From: Polyangium sp. 15x6
GTDB lineage: Bacteria > Myxococcota_A > Polyangia > Polyangiales > Polyangiaceae
Assembly (NCBI RefSeq): GCF_029960785.1
Contig: NZ_JASBQE010000020.1
Span: 62,001 to 126,000, forward strand
Reading direction: 5' to 3'
DNA: 64,000 nucleotides
The notes under the pieces were generated by a model. The model worked only from the letters and a program-made list of their open reading frames with translations. It ran no database searches and had not been told where the DNA came from. This document shows positions 49,868 to 63,813 of the stretch, piece after piece. The first letter of the stretch is position 1, and the number at the start of each line of letters is the position of its first letter. Position numbers and translations under genes: made by a program.

Positions 49868-51762
49868 CGGCCCGGGGCGGGGATGATCTTCAGAGCCACG
49901 CGCTTGCCGTCGCGCTCGACCTCGACCGTGATCTCGCGCCCCGGCTCCAGATCGCCGAGCGCGAACACGTAGTCGTGCACGTTCGTGATCTCGTGCTTGT
50001 CGAGCTTCACGATGATGTCCCCCGCTTGCAAGCCAGCGCGCGCGGCGGGTGCGTCCGGACGCACGCCCGTGAGTTTCACGCCCTTGCCCTGCCACGCGTA
50101 GTCCGGGATCGAGCCGAGCGACGCCCGGAACCCTCGCCCGCCGCCTCCGCCGCCCTTGTGCGGATCCTGCGCCGCCGGCGCCTCGACGAACGCGAGCCGC
50201 TCGGGCCGGTCCGCGACCGCTTGCGTGAGGCGCGCGGCGAGCGTCGCGATGAGGTCGATGCCGCCCACGTCGACCTTGTCGGCCGTGTCACTCGGCTTGT
50301 GGTAGTCGTCGTGCACGCCCGTGAACAGGAACGCCACGGGCACGCGCGCCGCCGTGAACGAGGCGTGATCACTCGCGCCGAAGCCCTCGGCGCCGAGCTT
50401 CAGCGTGAGCGAGAGCCCCGCGTTCGCCGTGTTCACGAGCTCCGGCCACGCCGCCGCCGTCCCCGTACCGTCGACGACCAGCGTCCGGTCACGCATGCGA
50501 CCGACCATGTCCGCGTTGATCATCGCCGTCACCGTGCCGATCGGCATGGGCGGGTGCTCCACCCAGTGCTTTGATCCCAGCGTGCCGAGCTCCTCGGCCC
50601 CGAACGCGATGAACACGACGTTCCGCGCGGGCTTCTCCGCGAGCTTCGAGAAGCGCCGCGCCACGTCGAGCAGCAGCGCCGTCCCCGAGGCGTTGTCGTC
50701 CGCGCCGTGATGGATCTCGCGCGAGCCCGGCGCGCGCGAGTGCGACGTGCCGCCCTTGCCGAGGTGATCGTAGTGCGCCCCGACCACCACGTACTCCTCG
50801 GCCGTCTTCGAACCCGCGCGCGCAGGCAGCCTCGCGACCACGTTCCACGCGTCCGCGAACGTCGGCTCGAGCCGCGTCGCCACCGAAAGCTCCGTGCCCG
50901 CGAGCGCCTTCGGCTTCGCTGCGGCCTTCGACGAGCTCACCGCCGCGTCGTCCCACTTGATCTCCGGGAACAGCGCCTTCGCCGCGCTCCGCTTGATCAC
51001 CACGGCCGGGATGCCCATCCCGCTCGCGTTCTCCGGCGCGGCCGGAAGCTCCTCACCTGCGGCCACCACGATCGCCGCCACCGCCTTGTGCTCGCGGGCC
51101 GTGCGCAGCTTGTACCGCACGCTCTTGAAGTCGCGCAGCGCCTCGGCGTTCTTGCCGCCGGACTCCGGCTTCGGCGCGCCGTCCACGATCAGCGCCACCT
51201 TCCCGGCGATCTCCTTGCCGGCGTAGTCGTCCCACGACGCCGCGGTCGCCGTCACGCCGTGCCCGACGAACACGACCTCGCCCTTCGCCTCGCCCGTCTG
51301 CGCGCCTTCCGCCGTGATCACGTCGGCCGCCGCCGGCGTCTTCGCCGCCTTCTGCCCCTTCTTCGCGAGCGAGACCGTCGGCGCCTCGACCTTCGCGCCG
51401 ACGCGCGCGGAAAACTTCTGCTTGAAGCCCTTCCCGCTCCCGTCCGCATCTCCGAACGGCTCGAGCCCGAGCTCGCGGAAGCGCTTCTCCACGTGCTCGG
51501 CCGCTTGCTGCGCGCCCGCATCACCCGTGCCGCGACCTGCGAGCTCGTCCGACGCGAGCCGCTTCACGTCTTCGCCGATCCGCTGCGGATCGCCCTTCTC
51601 GATCGGGTTTTCCGCCTTCGGCGCCGGCGCAGCGGGCAGCTCCGGCGGCGCGGGCGGCGGCGGGGTGACGGGCTCGGCTGTGGGTCCACAGGCGGCGAGC
51701 AGGGCGAGGATGGACGCGGTGATCGCGAGGCGCCCACGAAGGCGCAGGAGGGTCGGCTTCAC
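49864..51762 (-). CDS. M28-family metallopeptidase lipoprotein with PA-like insert and PDZ domain
   Basis: 632 residues from a GTG at 51762 that starts a lipoprotein signal (LAITASILALLAACGP). A protease-associated-type domain (about 120-300) lies within the N-terminal half. The di-zinc M28 site is complete: GAHYDHLG (His, Asp), GADDNASG (bridging Asp), GAEELG (Glu general base), NADMVG (Asp) and HDDYHKPSD (His). The C-terminus is a PDZ domain (KLTGVRPDAPAARAGLQAGD). It probably removes N-terminal residues from peptides outside the inner membrane. It is coupled to the FGE-like gene downstream. Confidence 0.92.
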   Translation of the reverse strand: MKPTLLRLRGRLAITASILALLAACGPTAEPVTPPPPAPPELPAAPAPKAENPIEKGDPQRIGEDVKRLASDELAGRGTGDAGAQQAAEHVEKRFRELGLEPFGDADGSGKGFKQKFSARVGAKVEAPTVSLAKKGQKAAKTPAAADVITAEGAQTGEAKGEVVFVGHGVTATAASWDDYAGKEIAGKVALIVDGAPKPESGGKNAEALRDFKSVRYKLRTAREHKAVAAIVVAAGEELPAAPENASGMGIPAVVIKRSAAKALFPEIKWDDAAVSSSKAAAKPKALAGTELSVATRLEPTFADAWNVVARLPARAGSKTAEEYVVVGAHYDHLGKGGTSHSRAPGSREIHHGADDNASGTALLLDVARRFSKLAEKPARNVVFIAFGAEELGTLGSKHWVEHPPMPIGTVTAMINADMVGRMRDRTLVVDGTGTAAAWPELVNTANAGLSLTLKLGAEGFGASDHASFTAARVPVAFLFTGVHDDYHKPSDTADKVDVGGIDLIATLAARLTQAVADRPERLAFVEAPAAQDPHKGGGGGGRGFRASLGSIPDYAWQGKGVKLTGVRPDAPAARAGLQAGDIIVKLDKHEITNVHDYVFALGDLEPGREITVEVERDGKRVALKIIPAPGR

Positions 51763-51786
51763 GCCAACGCCTCTACCACGAACGGG

Positions 51787-51890
51787 GGATTGGGGGCAGA
51801 GCTCGGCTTGTCCGAGCGGAGCCCCCAAGCGTCGACGCGAGGATTGGGGGCAGAGCTCGGCTTGTCCGAGCGGAGCCCCCAAGCGTCGAC
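51787..51890. repeat. Two tandem copies of a 50-base hairpin element
   Basis: Copies at 51787-51836 and 51841-51890 are identical over 50 bases, 54 bases apart. Each folds into a hairpin: outer stem TTGGGGGC/GCCCCCAA, a small internal loop, inner stem GCTCGG/CCGAGC and loop CTTGT, then a shared AAGCGTCGAC tail. They sit between the M28 gene and the 51901 gene, ending 10 bases before the latter's stop. The identity implies recent duplication or selection. They look like a REP-type dispersed palindrome, but only this pair is in the window. Confidence 0.9.
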
Positions 51891-51900
51891 AGCCGTGGGA

Positions 51901-52314
51901 TCACCAGGGCGATGCCTTCTGGGCCGTACGTACGAGCTCGACGGCGCGCCGGCCGATGTACTCCTCCACGTCGGCCGGTGCGATGTGCCGGTCCTTGGCG
52001 AAGTCGAACTCGCGCGGCTTGCCGTCGCCGAACGTCACACGCACGACGGCCGCGTCTCGGGCGAGCTCCACGCGCAGGCCGAAATCGCCGAGCTTCAGCT
52101 TGAAGTCGTCGGCCTGCTCGGTGAACGAGGGCGACTGCCCCTTGTCGCGCAAACGGTCGCGGGTGAAGCGCAGCGCCTCGGCGCCCAGCGAGAGCGCGGC
52201 CTCGGCCGTGTGGAGCGCTTCTTGGACGCGCTTTCGATGCCGTTCCTGCTCCTCGGCGTCGCGCTCCGCCTTGGTCTTCGCTGCCTCGATGAGCTCGTCT
52301 CGCCAGCTTGCCAC
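51901..52314 (-). CDS. Hypothetical protein with coiled-coil N-terminus
   Basis: 137 residues. Residues 1-62 form a charged, Ala/Glu/Arg-rich helix predicted as coiled coil (ELIEAAKTKAERDAEEQERHR), followed by a small alpha/beta segment (FKLKLGDFGLRVELARDAAVVRVTFGDG). No family recognised. Upstream is an MscS channel gene (61 bases away), downstream the hairpin pair and an M28 peptidase. Cytoplasmic by lack of any signal. Confidence 0.7.
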   Translation of the reverse strand: MASWRDELIEAAKTKAERDAEEQERHRKRVQEALHTAEAALSLGAEALRFTRDRLRDKGQSPSFTEQADDFKLKLGDFGLRVELARDAAVVRVTFGDGKPREFDFAKDRHIAPADVEEYIGRRAVELVRTAQKASPW

Positions 52315-52374
52315 GGGGCCTCCTCGTCTCGGACTTTTGTCACGTATCCTTCAGAACGGTCCCGCTGTAAAGCC

Positions 52375-53568
52375 TCACCGCTCGAACCTCTTTTCGGTCG
52401 GGCCCTGCTGCGGAGGGGACGGATACGACGCCACGTGGATCGTCTGCGTCGGAAACGCGAGCGCCGAGCCGTTTTTCTCGACGATCTCCATCAGCCCGAG
52501 CAGGACCTCCTCCCGCCAGACGGTGAACTCCGTCCACTCGCGCGAGTCGAGCCACACCATCACCTCGAGCGTGAGCGCCGAGTCGCCGAAGCCGATGAAG
52601 TTCACGTTGATCGCGTCGGGATAAATGCCCGGCCGCTCGGCGAGATAGCTGCGCATCTCCTCCACGATCCGACGCACCGCCGCGGGGCGCGTCGAATACA
52701 CGAGGCCGATCTTCGCGTGCAGCCGCAGCCGGTCGCGGGCGCTGTAGTTCTCGATGCGCATGTCCGACAGCCGCCCGTTCGGCATCGTCACGAGCGTCCT
52801 GTCGAGCGTCCGGATCCGCGTCGAGCGCAGGCCGATCTGCTCCACGGTCCCCACGAGATCGTCGACCTTCACGAAATCGCCGATGTGCAGCGGCCGGTCC
52901 ACGCCGATCGTGAACGAGCCGAACAGGTTCTCCAGCGTCTTCTGGCTCGCGAGCGCGACGGCGATACCGCCGATCCCGAGGCCCGCGATGATCCCCGTCA
53001 CGTTGAGCCCGAGCTGCCCGAGCACCAGGATGAACCCGAAGACCACGAGCAGCACCTTCGCGGCCTTCGTGGAGATCGCCACGAGCGAGAGCGCGCCGCC
53101 GCGATCCTTCGTGTCGCCCGCCTTCGCGATGCGCGCTCCCACGCGGTGCGCGAGCACGTCGAGCAGTCCGAACAGGCCCCAGAGCAGGCTCGCGACGAGC
53201 AGCGCGTCGACGCCCCGGCCCACCACGTCGCTCGCCGCGCGGCGCAGCGCGATCGCGGGCTCCACCGACCAGAACGCCGTCGTCCCGAGGAAGAGCGTCG
53301 CGGGTCCGCGCAGCGCGACGAGCAGCTCGTCGTCCCAGGCCGTCGCCGTGCGCCGCGCGATCGGCGACGTGAGGCGCACGAAAATCGCGGACAGGAGCGA
53401 GCCCGCGAGCATCGACAGCACGAACGCGAGCGGCAGCGCGACCCACTGCCACGCGGCCACGCCGTAGACCGACTTCGTGTAAGACCAGGCGGGCAGGTTG
53501 CGGATCACCCATCCCGGCGTCACGCCGGGCTGCGCGGCGAACAGGGTGATCGGCGGTTCGTCCAGCAT
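52375..53568 (-). CDS. MscS-family mechanosensitive channel
   Basis: 397 residues. About four hydrophobic segments (around 38-58, 85-102, 120-140 and 165-190) lead to the pore-lining helix and beta domain signature GLGIGGIAVALASQKTLENL followed by GSFTIGVDRPLHIGDFV. The C-terminal alpha/beta domain completes an MscS protein. It would open under membrane tension to release solutes on hypo-osmotic shock. Start chosen at ATG 53568; the frame continues upstream without support. Confidence 0.9.
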   Translation of the reverse strand: MLDEPPITLFAAQPGVTPGWVIRNLPAWSYTKSVYGVAAWQWVALPLAFVLSMLAGSLLSAIFVRLTSPIARRTATAWDDELLVALRGPATLFLGTTAFWSVEPAIALRRAASDVVGRGVDALLVASLLWGLFGLLDVLAHRVGARIAKAGDTKDRGGALSLVAISTKAAKVLLVVFGFILVLGQLGLNVTGIIAGLGIGGIAVALASQKTLENLFGSFTIGVDRPLHIGDFVKVDDLVGTVEQIGLRSTRIRTLDRTLVTMPNGRLSDMRIENYSARDRLRLHAKIGLVYSTRPAAVRRIVEEMRSYLAERPGIYPDAINVNFIGFGDSALTLEVMVWLDSREWTEFTVWREEVLLGLMEIVEKNGSALAFPTQTIHVASYPSPPQQGPTEKRFER

Positions 53569-53614
53569 GGCGCGCACTGTAGCGAAGGATCCGGGGCGTG
53601 GTAGCCTCGTCCCC

Positions 53615-54502
53615 ATGATCGCAATCGGGCCCGTCTCCGCCCGGACCGACGACGGCTGGCACCTCTGCGGCGAGGTGCTCGCCGAGGGCCGTCGGCCCGC
53701 GGTGGCGCTGCTCCTGCACGCGATGATGGCGAACCGCCGGAGCATGGACAAACCACGCGGCGCGGGCCTCGCCACGACGCTCGCCGCGGCCGGACTCTCG
53801 GTCGTTTCCATGGACCTGCGCGGCCACGGCGAGAGCGGCCCCTCCGCGCGTGAGGGCGCGCGGTACACGTACGATGATTGCGTGCTCTTCGACGTCCCCG
53901 CGCTCGTCGGGCTCACGCGCTCTCTGTTCCCGGGCAAACGCGTGATCGTCGTGGGCCACAGCCTCGGCGCGCACGCCGCGCTCGCCTCCGCCGGCGTTTT
54001 TCCGGACAAGGCGGCCGACGCCGTCGCCTCGATCGCCGGCAACTTCTGGTTCCCTTCGGACGAACCGAGCCTCGCGCGGCGCGCCGCGAAGGCGGCCGTC
54101 CTCCGGACCTGGCTCGCCGCGGCCGAGACGCTCGGTCACTTCGACCCCAAACCATTCCGCATCGGCTCGGACGCCGTCGCCTTGCCGTACATCCGTCAGT
54201 TCTGGAAGGTCTGGTCCTCCGATCGGTACGGCAGCGTCGACGACCGGTACGATTATGCCGAGGCGCTCTCGCGCGTCACCTGCCCGGTCCTCGCCGTGGC
54301 GAGCGAGGGCGACAAACTGCTCGCGCACCCCGAATCCGTGACGCGTTTCTTCGCGCGCATCGGCAGCCCGAACAAAACTTTGCGCATCGTCACGCACGCC
54401 GAGCACGACGGCCGGGCGCCCGACCACATGGGGCTCGTGACCGATCCGCGCTCGCTCCCCGTCTGGCGAGAAATCGCGGAATGGGCGACGTCAATCGCCT
54501 GA
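53615..54502 (+). CDS. Alpha/beta-hydrolase
   Basis: 295 residues from ATG 53615, which opens the hydrolase sequence (MIAIGPVSARTDDGWHLCGEV). It contains ALLLHAMMANRRSM, VSMDLRGHGES, nucleophile elbow VGHSLGAH, and late EGDKLLA and HAEHDGRAPDHM for acid and histidine. Likely a cytoplasmic esterase or related hydrolase; the substrate is unknown. The start is 47 bases from the divergent MscS gene, so the promoters may overlap. Confidence 0.85.
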   Translation: MIAIGPVSARTDDGWHLCGEVLAEGRRPAVALLLHAMMANRRSMDKPRGAGLATTLAAAGLSVVSMDLRGHGESGPSAREGARYTYDDCVLFDVPALVGLTRSLFPGKRVIVVGHSLGAHAALASAGVFPDKAADAVASIAGNFWFPSDEPSLARRAAKAAVLRTWLAAAETLGHFDPKPFRIGSDAVALPYIRQFWKVWSSDRYGSVDDRYDYAEALSRVTCPVLAVASEGDKLLAHPESVTRFFARIGSPNKTLRIVTHAEHDGRAPDHMGLVTDPRSLPVWREIAEWATSIA

Positions 54503-54507
54503 CGCTT

Positions 54508-55224
54508 TCAATCGATCTGCAAATGCCAGTGCGGCGGGGCCGACTCTTCGAGCAGGGTCACGCCCTTCGCCTCGTTCACGGCCGCGACGAAGGCCTTCTT
54601 GTCGGCGGACGACATGTCGCGGTTTCGCACGTCCACGGCCCCGGCGCGCAGGTGGGCCGAAATGTACACGCCCCGGGCGATCTGCGATTTGAGCACCTCG
54701 TGCATCGCGGCGACGACGTCGTCCGGCTCCTTGCGCCCCGCCCGCCCTCGCTCGTACGCCTGCTTGATCTCCCGCGCGGCTTCCTTGTTCCGGTAGAGCT
54801 GCATCGGATCGCCGCCGAGGCGCAGCATCTTGTACATCGCCTTGGCCTGCCGCGCCGCGTCCCGCGTCCCGCTCGTGACCGTGATGTGTTTTCCCGTCCG
54901 CTTGAAATACGCCTCGTCGATCGCGTCCACCTTGTCCGCGACCGGATCCGGCAACGTCACGTCCGCGAGCGCGCTCCACGCCGGCGGCTTTCCTCGCGGC
55001 GTCGACTTTTCGAGGCGCGGCGGCGACAGCGGCGGGCGAGCGGCTTCCTCGGGCGACAGGGGGGGCAGATCGTCGCAGTCGAGCGCGAGCGCGGCGCGCG
55101 GCTCGGCCGTGGAGATCGGCGGCAGGAGGAAAGACGCGTCGAGATCCGCGACCTCGCGCGAGCAGCCAACGCCCGAGACGAGCGTGCAGGCGAGGGCGAC
55201 CGTTCCAGCGAGCGAGCTCCGCAT
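54508..55224 (-). CDS. Lipoprotein with M15-like zinc peptidase motifs
   Basis: 238 residues. The signal ends SGVGC (Cys21), followed by an acidic Pro-rich linker to about residue 80. The C-terminal domain has the zinc-ligand pattern of M15 (VanY/DdpX-type) peptidases: SAHLRAGAVDV (His and Asp ligands) and, near the end, HWHLQID (His ligand). The stretch ITVTSGTRDAARQAKAMYKML fits the fold. Such enzymes trim peptidoglycan stem peptides. Low sequence similarity elsewhere leaves the function probable rather than sure. Confidence 0.65.
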   Translation of the reverse strand: MRSSLAGTVALACTLVSGVGCSREVADLDASFLLPPISTAEPRAALALDCDDLPPLSPEEAARPPLSPPRLEKSTPRGKPPAWSALADVTLPDPVADKVDAIDEAYFKRTGKHITVTSGTRDAARQAKAMYKMLRLGGDPMQLYRNKEAAREIKQAYERGRAGRKEPDDVVAAMHEVLKSQIARGVYISAHLRAGAVDVRNRDMSSADKKAFVAAVNEAKGVTLLEESAPPHWHLQID

Positions 55225-55370
55225 GAGGGCGCCCGCGATGCTCGCATCGGCTGGCCGGACGCGCCAAAAAAGCGACGTCTTTTCGCTGCGCTGTGGAGTA
55301 TTCTCGGCGAAATTTGCCGGAGTTCCGGCAGACCGGTCTACACTACCGGGCTTGCCCAGGAGACGACTTC

Positions 55371-56933
55371 ATGAGCGCCCCTCCCACGAATGGCACCGCG
55401 GCCCCTCGCACCCGCCCGCTCACCGGCGCGGAGTACCTCGAGAGCCTGCGCGACGGGCGTGAAGTCTGGATCCGCGGCGAGCGGGTCATCGATCTCCCGA
55501 GCCACCCGGTCTTCCGCAACGCCACGCGGATGCTCGCGCGGCTCTACGACGCCCTGAACGATCCCGGAAGGCAAGCCGCGCTCACGGCGGAGCCCGAAAC
55601 GGGTTCGGGCGTCCGGACGCACCGCTTCTTCTGCATCCCGCGCAGCATCGACGACCTCGTCGCGACCCGCGACGCCATCGCGGAATCGGCGCGCATCACG
55701 TACGGCTGGATGGGACAGAGCCCGGAAGAAGGCGCGAGCGTCGTCGCCACGCTCGGCGCCGCACCCGAGGTCTATGGCCGATTCGCCGAGAACGCGCGGA
55801 GCTGGTATCGCAAAGCGAGCGGACAGGCGCTCTTTTTCCACCACGCGATGCTCGATCGCAGAAGCCCCCCGCCGAACGCCCCGGCCCCGGCGCCGCTCTA
55901 CGTCGAGCGCGAGACCGACGCGGGCATCGTCGTCAATGGCACGACGCTCGTCCCCTCGGTCGCGGCGCTCTCCCATTGCAGCTTCGTCGTGCACCCGGGC
56001 ATCCTGCGCGACGAGGAGATTCTCCTCTCGTTCGTCGTGCCCCTCGGCAGCCGCGGCGTGAAGCTGCAATGCCGCCCGAGCGCCACCACGAACACCAAGC
56101 TCCATGGAAGCCCCTTCGATCATCCGCTGACGAGCCGCCTCGAAGAGGACGAGGCCGTCCTCTCGTTCGACGAGGCGCTCGTCCCCTGGGAAAACGTGTT
56201 TCTGTACCGCGACGCGACCGAACGGGCGGCGGCCTTCCAGCGCACCTCGTTCGCCGCGCGCGCGAGCTTCCAGGAGTGCACGCGCCTCAGCATCAAGCTC
56301 GAATTCCTCGCGGGCCTGCTTTTGCGCTCCGTCGAGGCGGCGGGCACGGGCGGCTCGCCGGAGGTCCGCGCGTCGCTCGGCGAGGTCCTCTCGTATCGCA
56401 ATCTGTTCTGGGGCCTCACGGAGGCGCAGGCGCGGGTCCCGGCCCCGTGGGCGCAGGGCGCATTGCTGCCGAACCCGGAGCATGGTTTGTCCTTCCGCAT
56501 CTTTTCGACGCTCGCCTATCCACGGCTTCGCGACGTCATCGAGCGGGCGGTGGGGAGCGGCCAGGTCTTCCTCACGGCGAACGCGAGCGACTTCATGAAC
56601 CCCGAGACGCGGGCGTACCTCGAACGTTTCGTGCGCGGGGAGAACGGCTACACCGCGCTCGATCGGGTCAAGCTCACGAAATTGCTCTGGGACGCGCTCG
56701 GCGGCCAGATCGACAGCCATTTCGCCTCCGGCGATCGCCTGGAGAGCGCAGACGACATGCGCATCGACGTGCTCGCCGCGGCCGCCACGAGCGGGCTCGC
56801 CGATCGCTGCAAGGCCTTCGCAGGCCGCTGCCTCGACGAGTACGATCTCGAAGGTTGGCGCACCAAGGATCTCTTCACCCCGAACGAGCTCATCCCGGTC
56901 GTCTCCTCACGGAGGCGGCCGTCGTCGTGGTGA
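55371..56933 (+). CDS. 4-hydroxyphenylacetate 3-monooxygenase large subunit-like (HpaB family)
   Basis: 520 residues, normal for HpaB, starting at ATG 55371 with CAGGAGA upstream. The acyl-CoA-dehydrogenase-like fold shows the N-terminal RPLTGAEYLESLRDGREVWIRGERV, the flavin-binding FFCIPRSIDDLVATRDAIAE and a C-terminal helical half with VFLTANASDFM. These enzymes use FADH2 from a partner reductase (HpaC) to hydroxylate phenols. No reductase gene is adjacent, so the partner and substrate are not known; tyrosine-derived metabolites are possible. Confidence 0.88.
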   Translation: MSAPPTNGTAAPRTRPLTGAEYLESLRDGREVWIRGERVIDLPSHPVFRNATRMLARLYDALNDPGRQAALTAEPETGSGVRTHRFFCIPRSIDDLVATRDAIAESARITYGWMGQSPEEGASVVATLGAAPEVYGRFAENARSWYRKASGQALFFHHAMLDRRSPPPNAPAPAPLYVERETDAGIVVNGTTLVPSVAALSHCSFVVHPGILRDEEILLSFVVPLGSRGVKLQCRPSATTNTKLHGSPFDHPLTSRLEEDEAVLSFDEALVPWENVFLYRDATERAAAFQRTSFAARASFQECTRLSIKLEFLAGLLLRSVEAAGTGGSPEVRASLGEVLSYRNLFWGLTEAQARVPAPWAQGALLPNPEHGLSFRIFSTLAYPRLRDVIERAVGSGQVFLTANASDFMNPETRAYLERFVRGENGYTALDRVKLTKLLWDALGGQIDSHFASGDRLESADDMRIDVLAAAATSGLADRCKAFAGRCLDEYDLEGWRTKDLFTPNELIPVVSSRRRPSSW

Positions 56934-56948
56934 AGGCGGGGCATCACC

Positions 56949-57803
56949 TCAGAAAAACCCCTCGAGCGCGATCACGCAGAGCTCCGCCGGCCGCTCGGGA
57001 TCGTCGGGATCCGTGACGGCCCAGATCGTCTTCCGCGCGGGATCGAACGTGATCCCCTCGACCTTCCGGCACGATCTTTCTCCTGAGGGTTCTTCGAGGA
57101 ACGTATACCTCGCCTGCTCCCCCGCGAGAAATCCGACGGCGGCGCCCACGACCGGACCGTCGTCGATCGCGTTCGGCGTGCCCTCCGCGACAGCGAGATA
57201 AAGCGTCTGCCCGCCGAACGCCGCCGCGTCCGTGAAATGCAGCGGCACGCCGCCCGCGAATCCGAGGTCGTAAAACGCGTGCCCGACGAGCTCCACGGCG
57301 CGGCCTTCGAGCACGCTCCCGGCGACGTCCACGGTCGCGCTCGCTCCGGGCCCCGCGCCGCGATGAAACAGCCGCAAAACCCCGCCGGCGAGCACCGCGC
57401 CCTCGACGTTCGGCCGGACGCCGATCCGCGCCTCGACGGCGTCGAAGAGCGGCCCGAGGTCCGTGACCTCGACCCGGCCAGAATCGAGATCGACCGACGC
57501 CTTGTGCCTGCGCCTGTCCGAAGACCCCGACCCGAGGACCGTCACGGCCCGCCCCGGCCCCACGAACGCCGCCTCGAAATCGGGCTTTCGCGCTTTGGGC
57601 AGCTCCTCCCCACGCCCTTCGAGCGTGACGCGCGACATCGCCCCCGACGCCGGATCGATCCACACCACGGAGAACGCGTCGTCCTGGATCACGAGCAAAC
57701 GTCGGTCATGCCAAACCACAGCCGAACCCGCCCGCACCCCGGGCAAGGGTCGGGACGAGAGGATGCGGGCGCGCAAATGGGGATCCGGGGAGGCGTTGAT
57801 CAC
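56949..57803 (-). CDS. Beta-propeller-like protein of unknown function
   Basis: 284 residues from a GTG at 57803. Repeating strand-turn units (SAVVWHDRRLLVIQDDAFSVVWIDPASG, GAVLAGGVLRLFHRGAGPG, AAFGGQTLYLAVAEG, EGITFDPARKTIWAVTDPDD) suggest a five- or six-bladed propeller, akin to esterase-like phytase/DUF6929-type proteins. No signal peptide is present at this start. The gene is divergent from glgE (103 bases between starts) and convergent with the HpaB-like gene. Family assignment is tentative. Confidence 0.6.
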   Translation of the reverse strand: MINASPDPHLRARILSSRPLPGVRAGSAVVWHDRRLLVIQDDAFSVVWIDPASGAMSRVTLEGRGEELPKARKPDFEAAFVGPGRAVTVLGSGSSDRRRHKASVDLDSGRVEVTDLGPLFDAVEARIGVRPNVEGAVLAGGVLRLFHRGAGPGASATVDVAGSVLEGRAVELVGHAFYDLGFAGGVPLHFTDAAAFGGQTLYLAVAEGTPNAIDDGPVVGAAVGFLAGEQARYTFLEEPSGERSCRKVEGITFDPARKTIWAVTDPDDPERPAELCVIALEGFF

Positions 57804-57906
57804 GCGTCCGCCACTACCCTGGACCTCGGCCGGACGACAACCTTTCTTTTCCCGCGCCCGCCCGCTCGGACAACCGCCCTCCCGCGCGGCGCATCGAAGC
57901 GCCTTG

Positions 57907-63230
<5,324 letters not shown>

Positions 63231-63237
63231 GGGCTCG

Positions 63238-63621
63238 CTACAGCGTACCCTCGCGCCTGAAATATGCGCGCGCGTGTGCGGCGATCTCCTTGTCGGTCGG
63301 ACGATCCAGGGTCTCCACCGCGACGACCCTCGATTTCAGGTCGTGGTGGTGGTTCTCGAGGTGCCGGACGAACTCGATTTTCGCGTTCGCCGGGCCGACC
63401 ACGAGGATCTCCTCCGTGCCGGCGAGGTGCTCCGCGACGTCGTGATAATAATGCTGGTCCTCGCCCGCGTGCCCCGACGAAGCCGTCGGCCCCGCCTTGC
63501 GGTGCAGCTTCGTGTGTGCGTGCGGCGACTTGATCACCTCCCCGGCATAACTCTCGGGCGTGAGGTGGAAAATGTGGGCCTCATTGTGATCGAGCCAGAC
63601 GACGGCATGTCGGGTGTTCAT
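63238..63621 (-). CDS. eRF1-like 'translational machinery' protein
   Basis: 127 residues from the ATG at 63621. It opens NTRHAVVWLDHNEAHIFHL and includes HRKAGPTASSGHAGEDQHYYHDVAEHLAGTEEILVVGPANAKIEFVRHL, the standard pattern of small proteins related to bacterial eRF1-domain (baeRF) proteins. Their role is unproven; a link to ribosome or host-attachment functions has been proposed from structure. The stop is 7 bases from that of the treS-maltokinase gene. Confidence 0.8.
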   Translation of the reverse strand: MNTRHAVVWLDHNEAHIFHLTPESYAGEVIKSPHAHTKLHRKAGPTASSGHAGEDQHYYHDVAEHLAGTEEILVVGPANAKIEFVRHLENHHHDLKSRVVAVETLDRPTDKEIAAHARAYFRREGTL

Positions 63622-63813
63622 GGGAAACCTGCCTTCGCAACCGCCGTGCCGCGAAGCCGGTTCGCGTAAAACACCGGGAACCCGCGAAGGCGCGGCGGAT
63701 CGCGGCGCGAGGTAACGCAAGGCGTGCGTGGCGGCGCAAGGACTGCGACGACGGACGTGTCCGTTCGCTGGCCGGATGTCCCGCCGGGCCGCGGATGTGG
63801 TAGGGGGGAGACC

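Noticed and set aside
51763-51882. N-terminal extension of the M28 peptidase through the hairpin pair (GAPLGQAELCPQS twice).
   Set aside because: It would bury the lipoprotein signal inside the protein. The GTG at 51762 directly before the signal is the sensible start.
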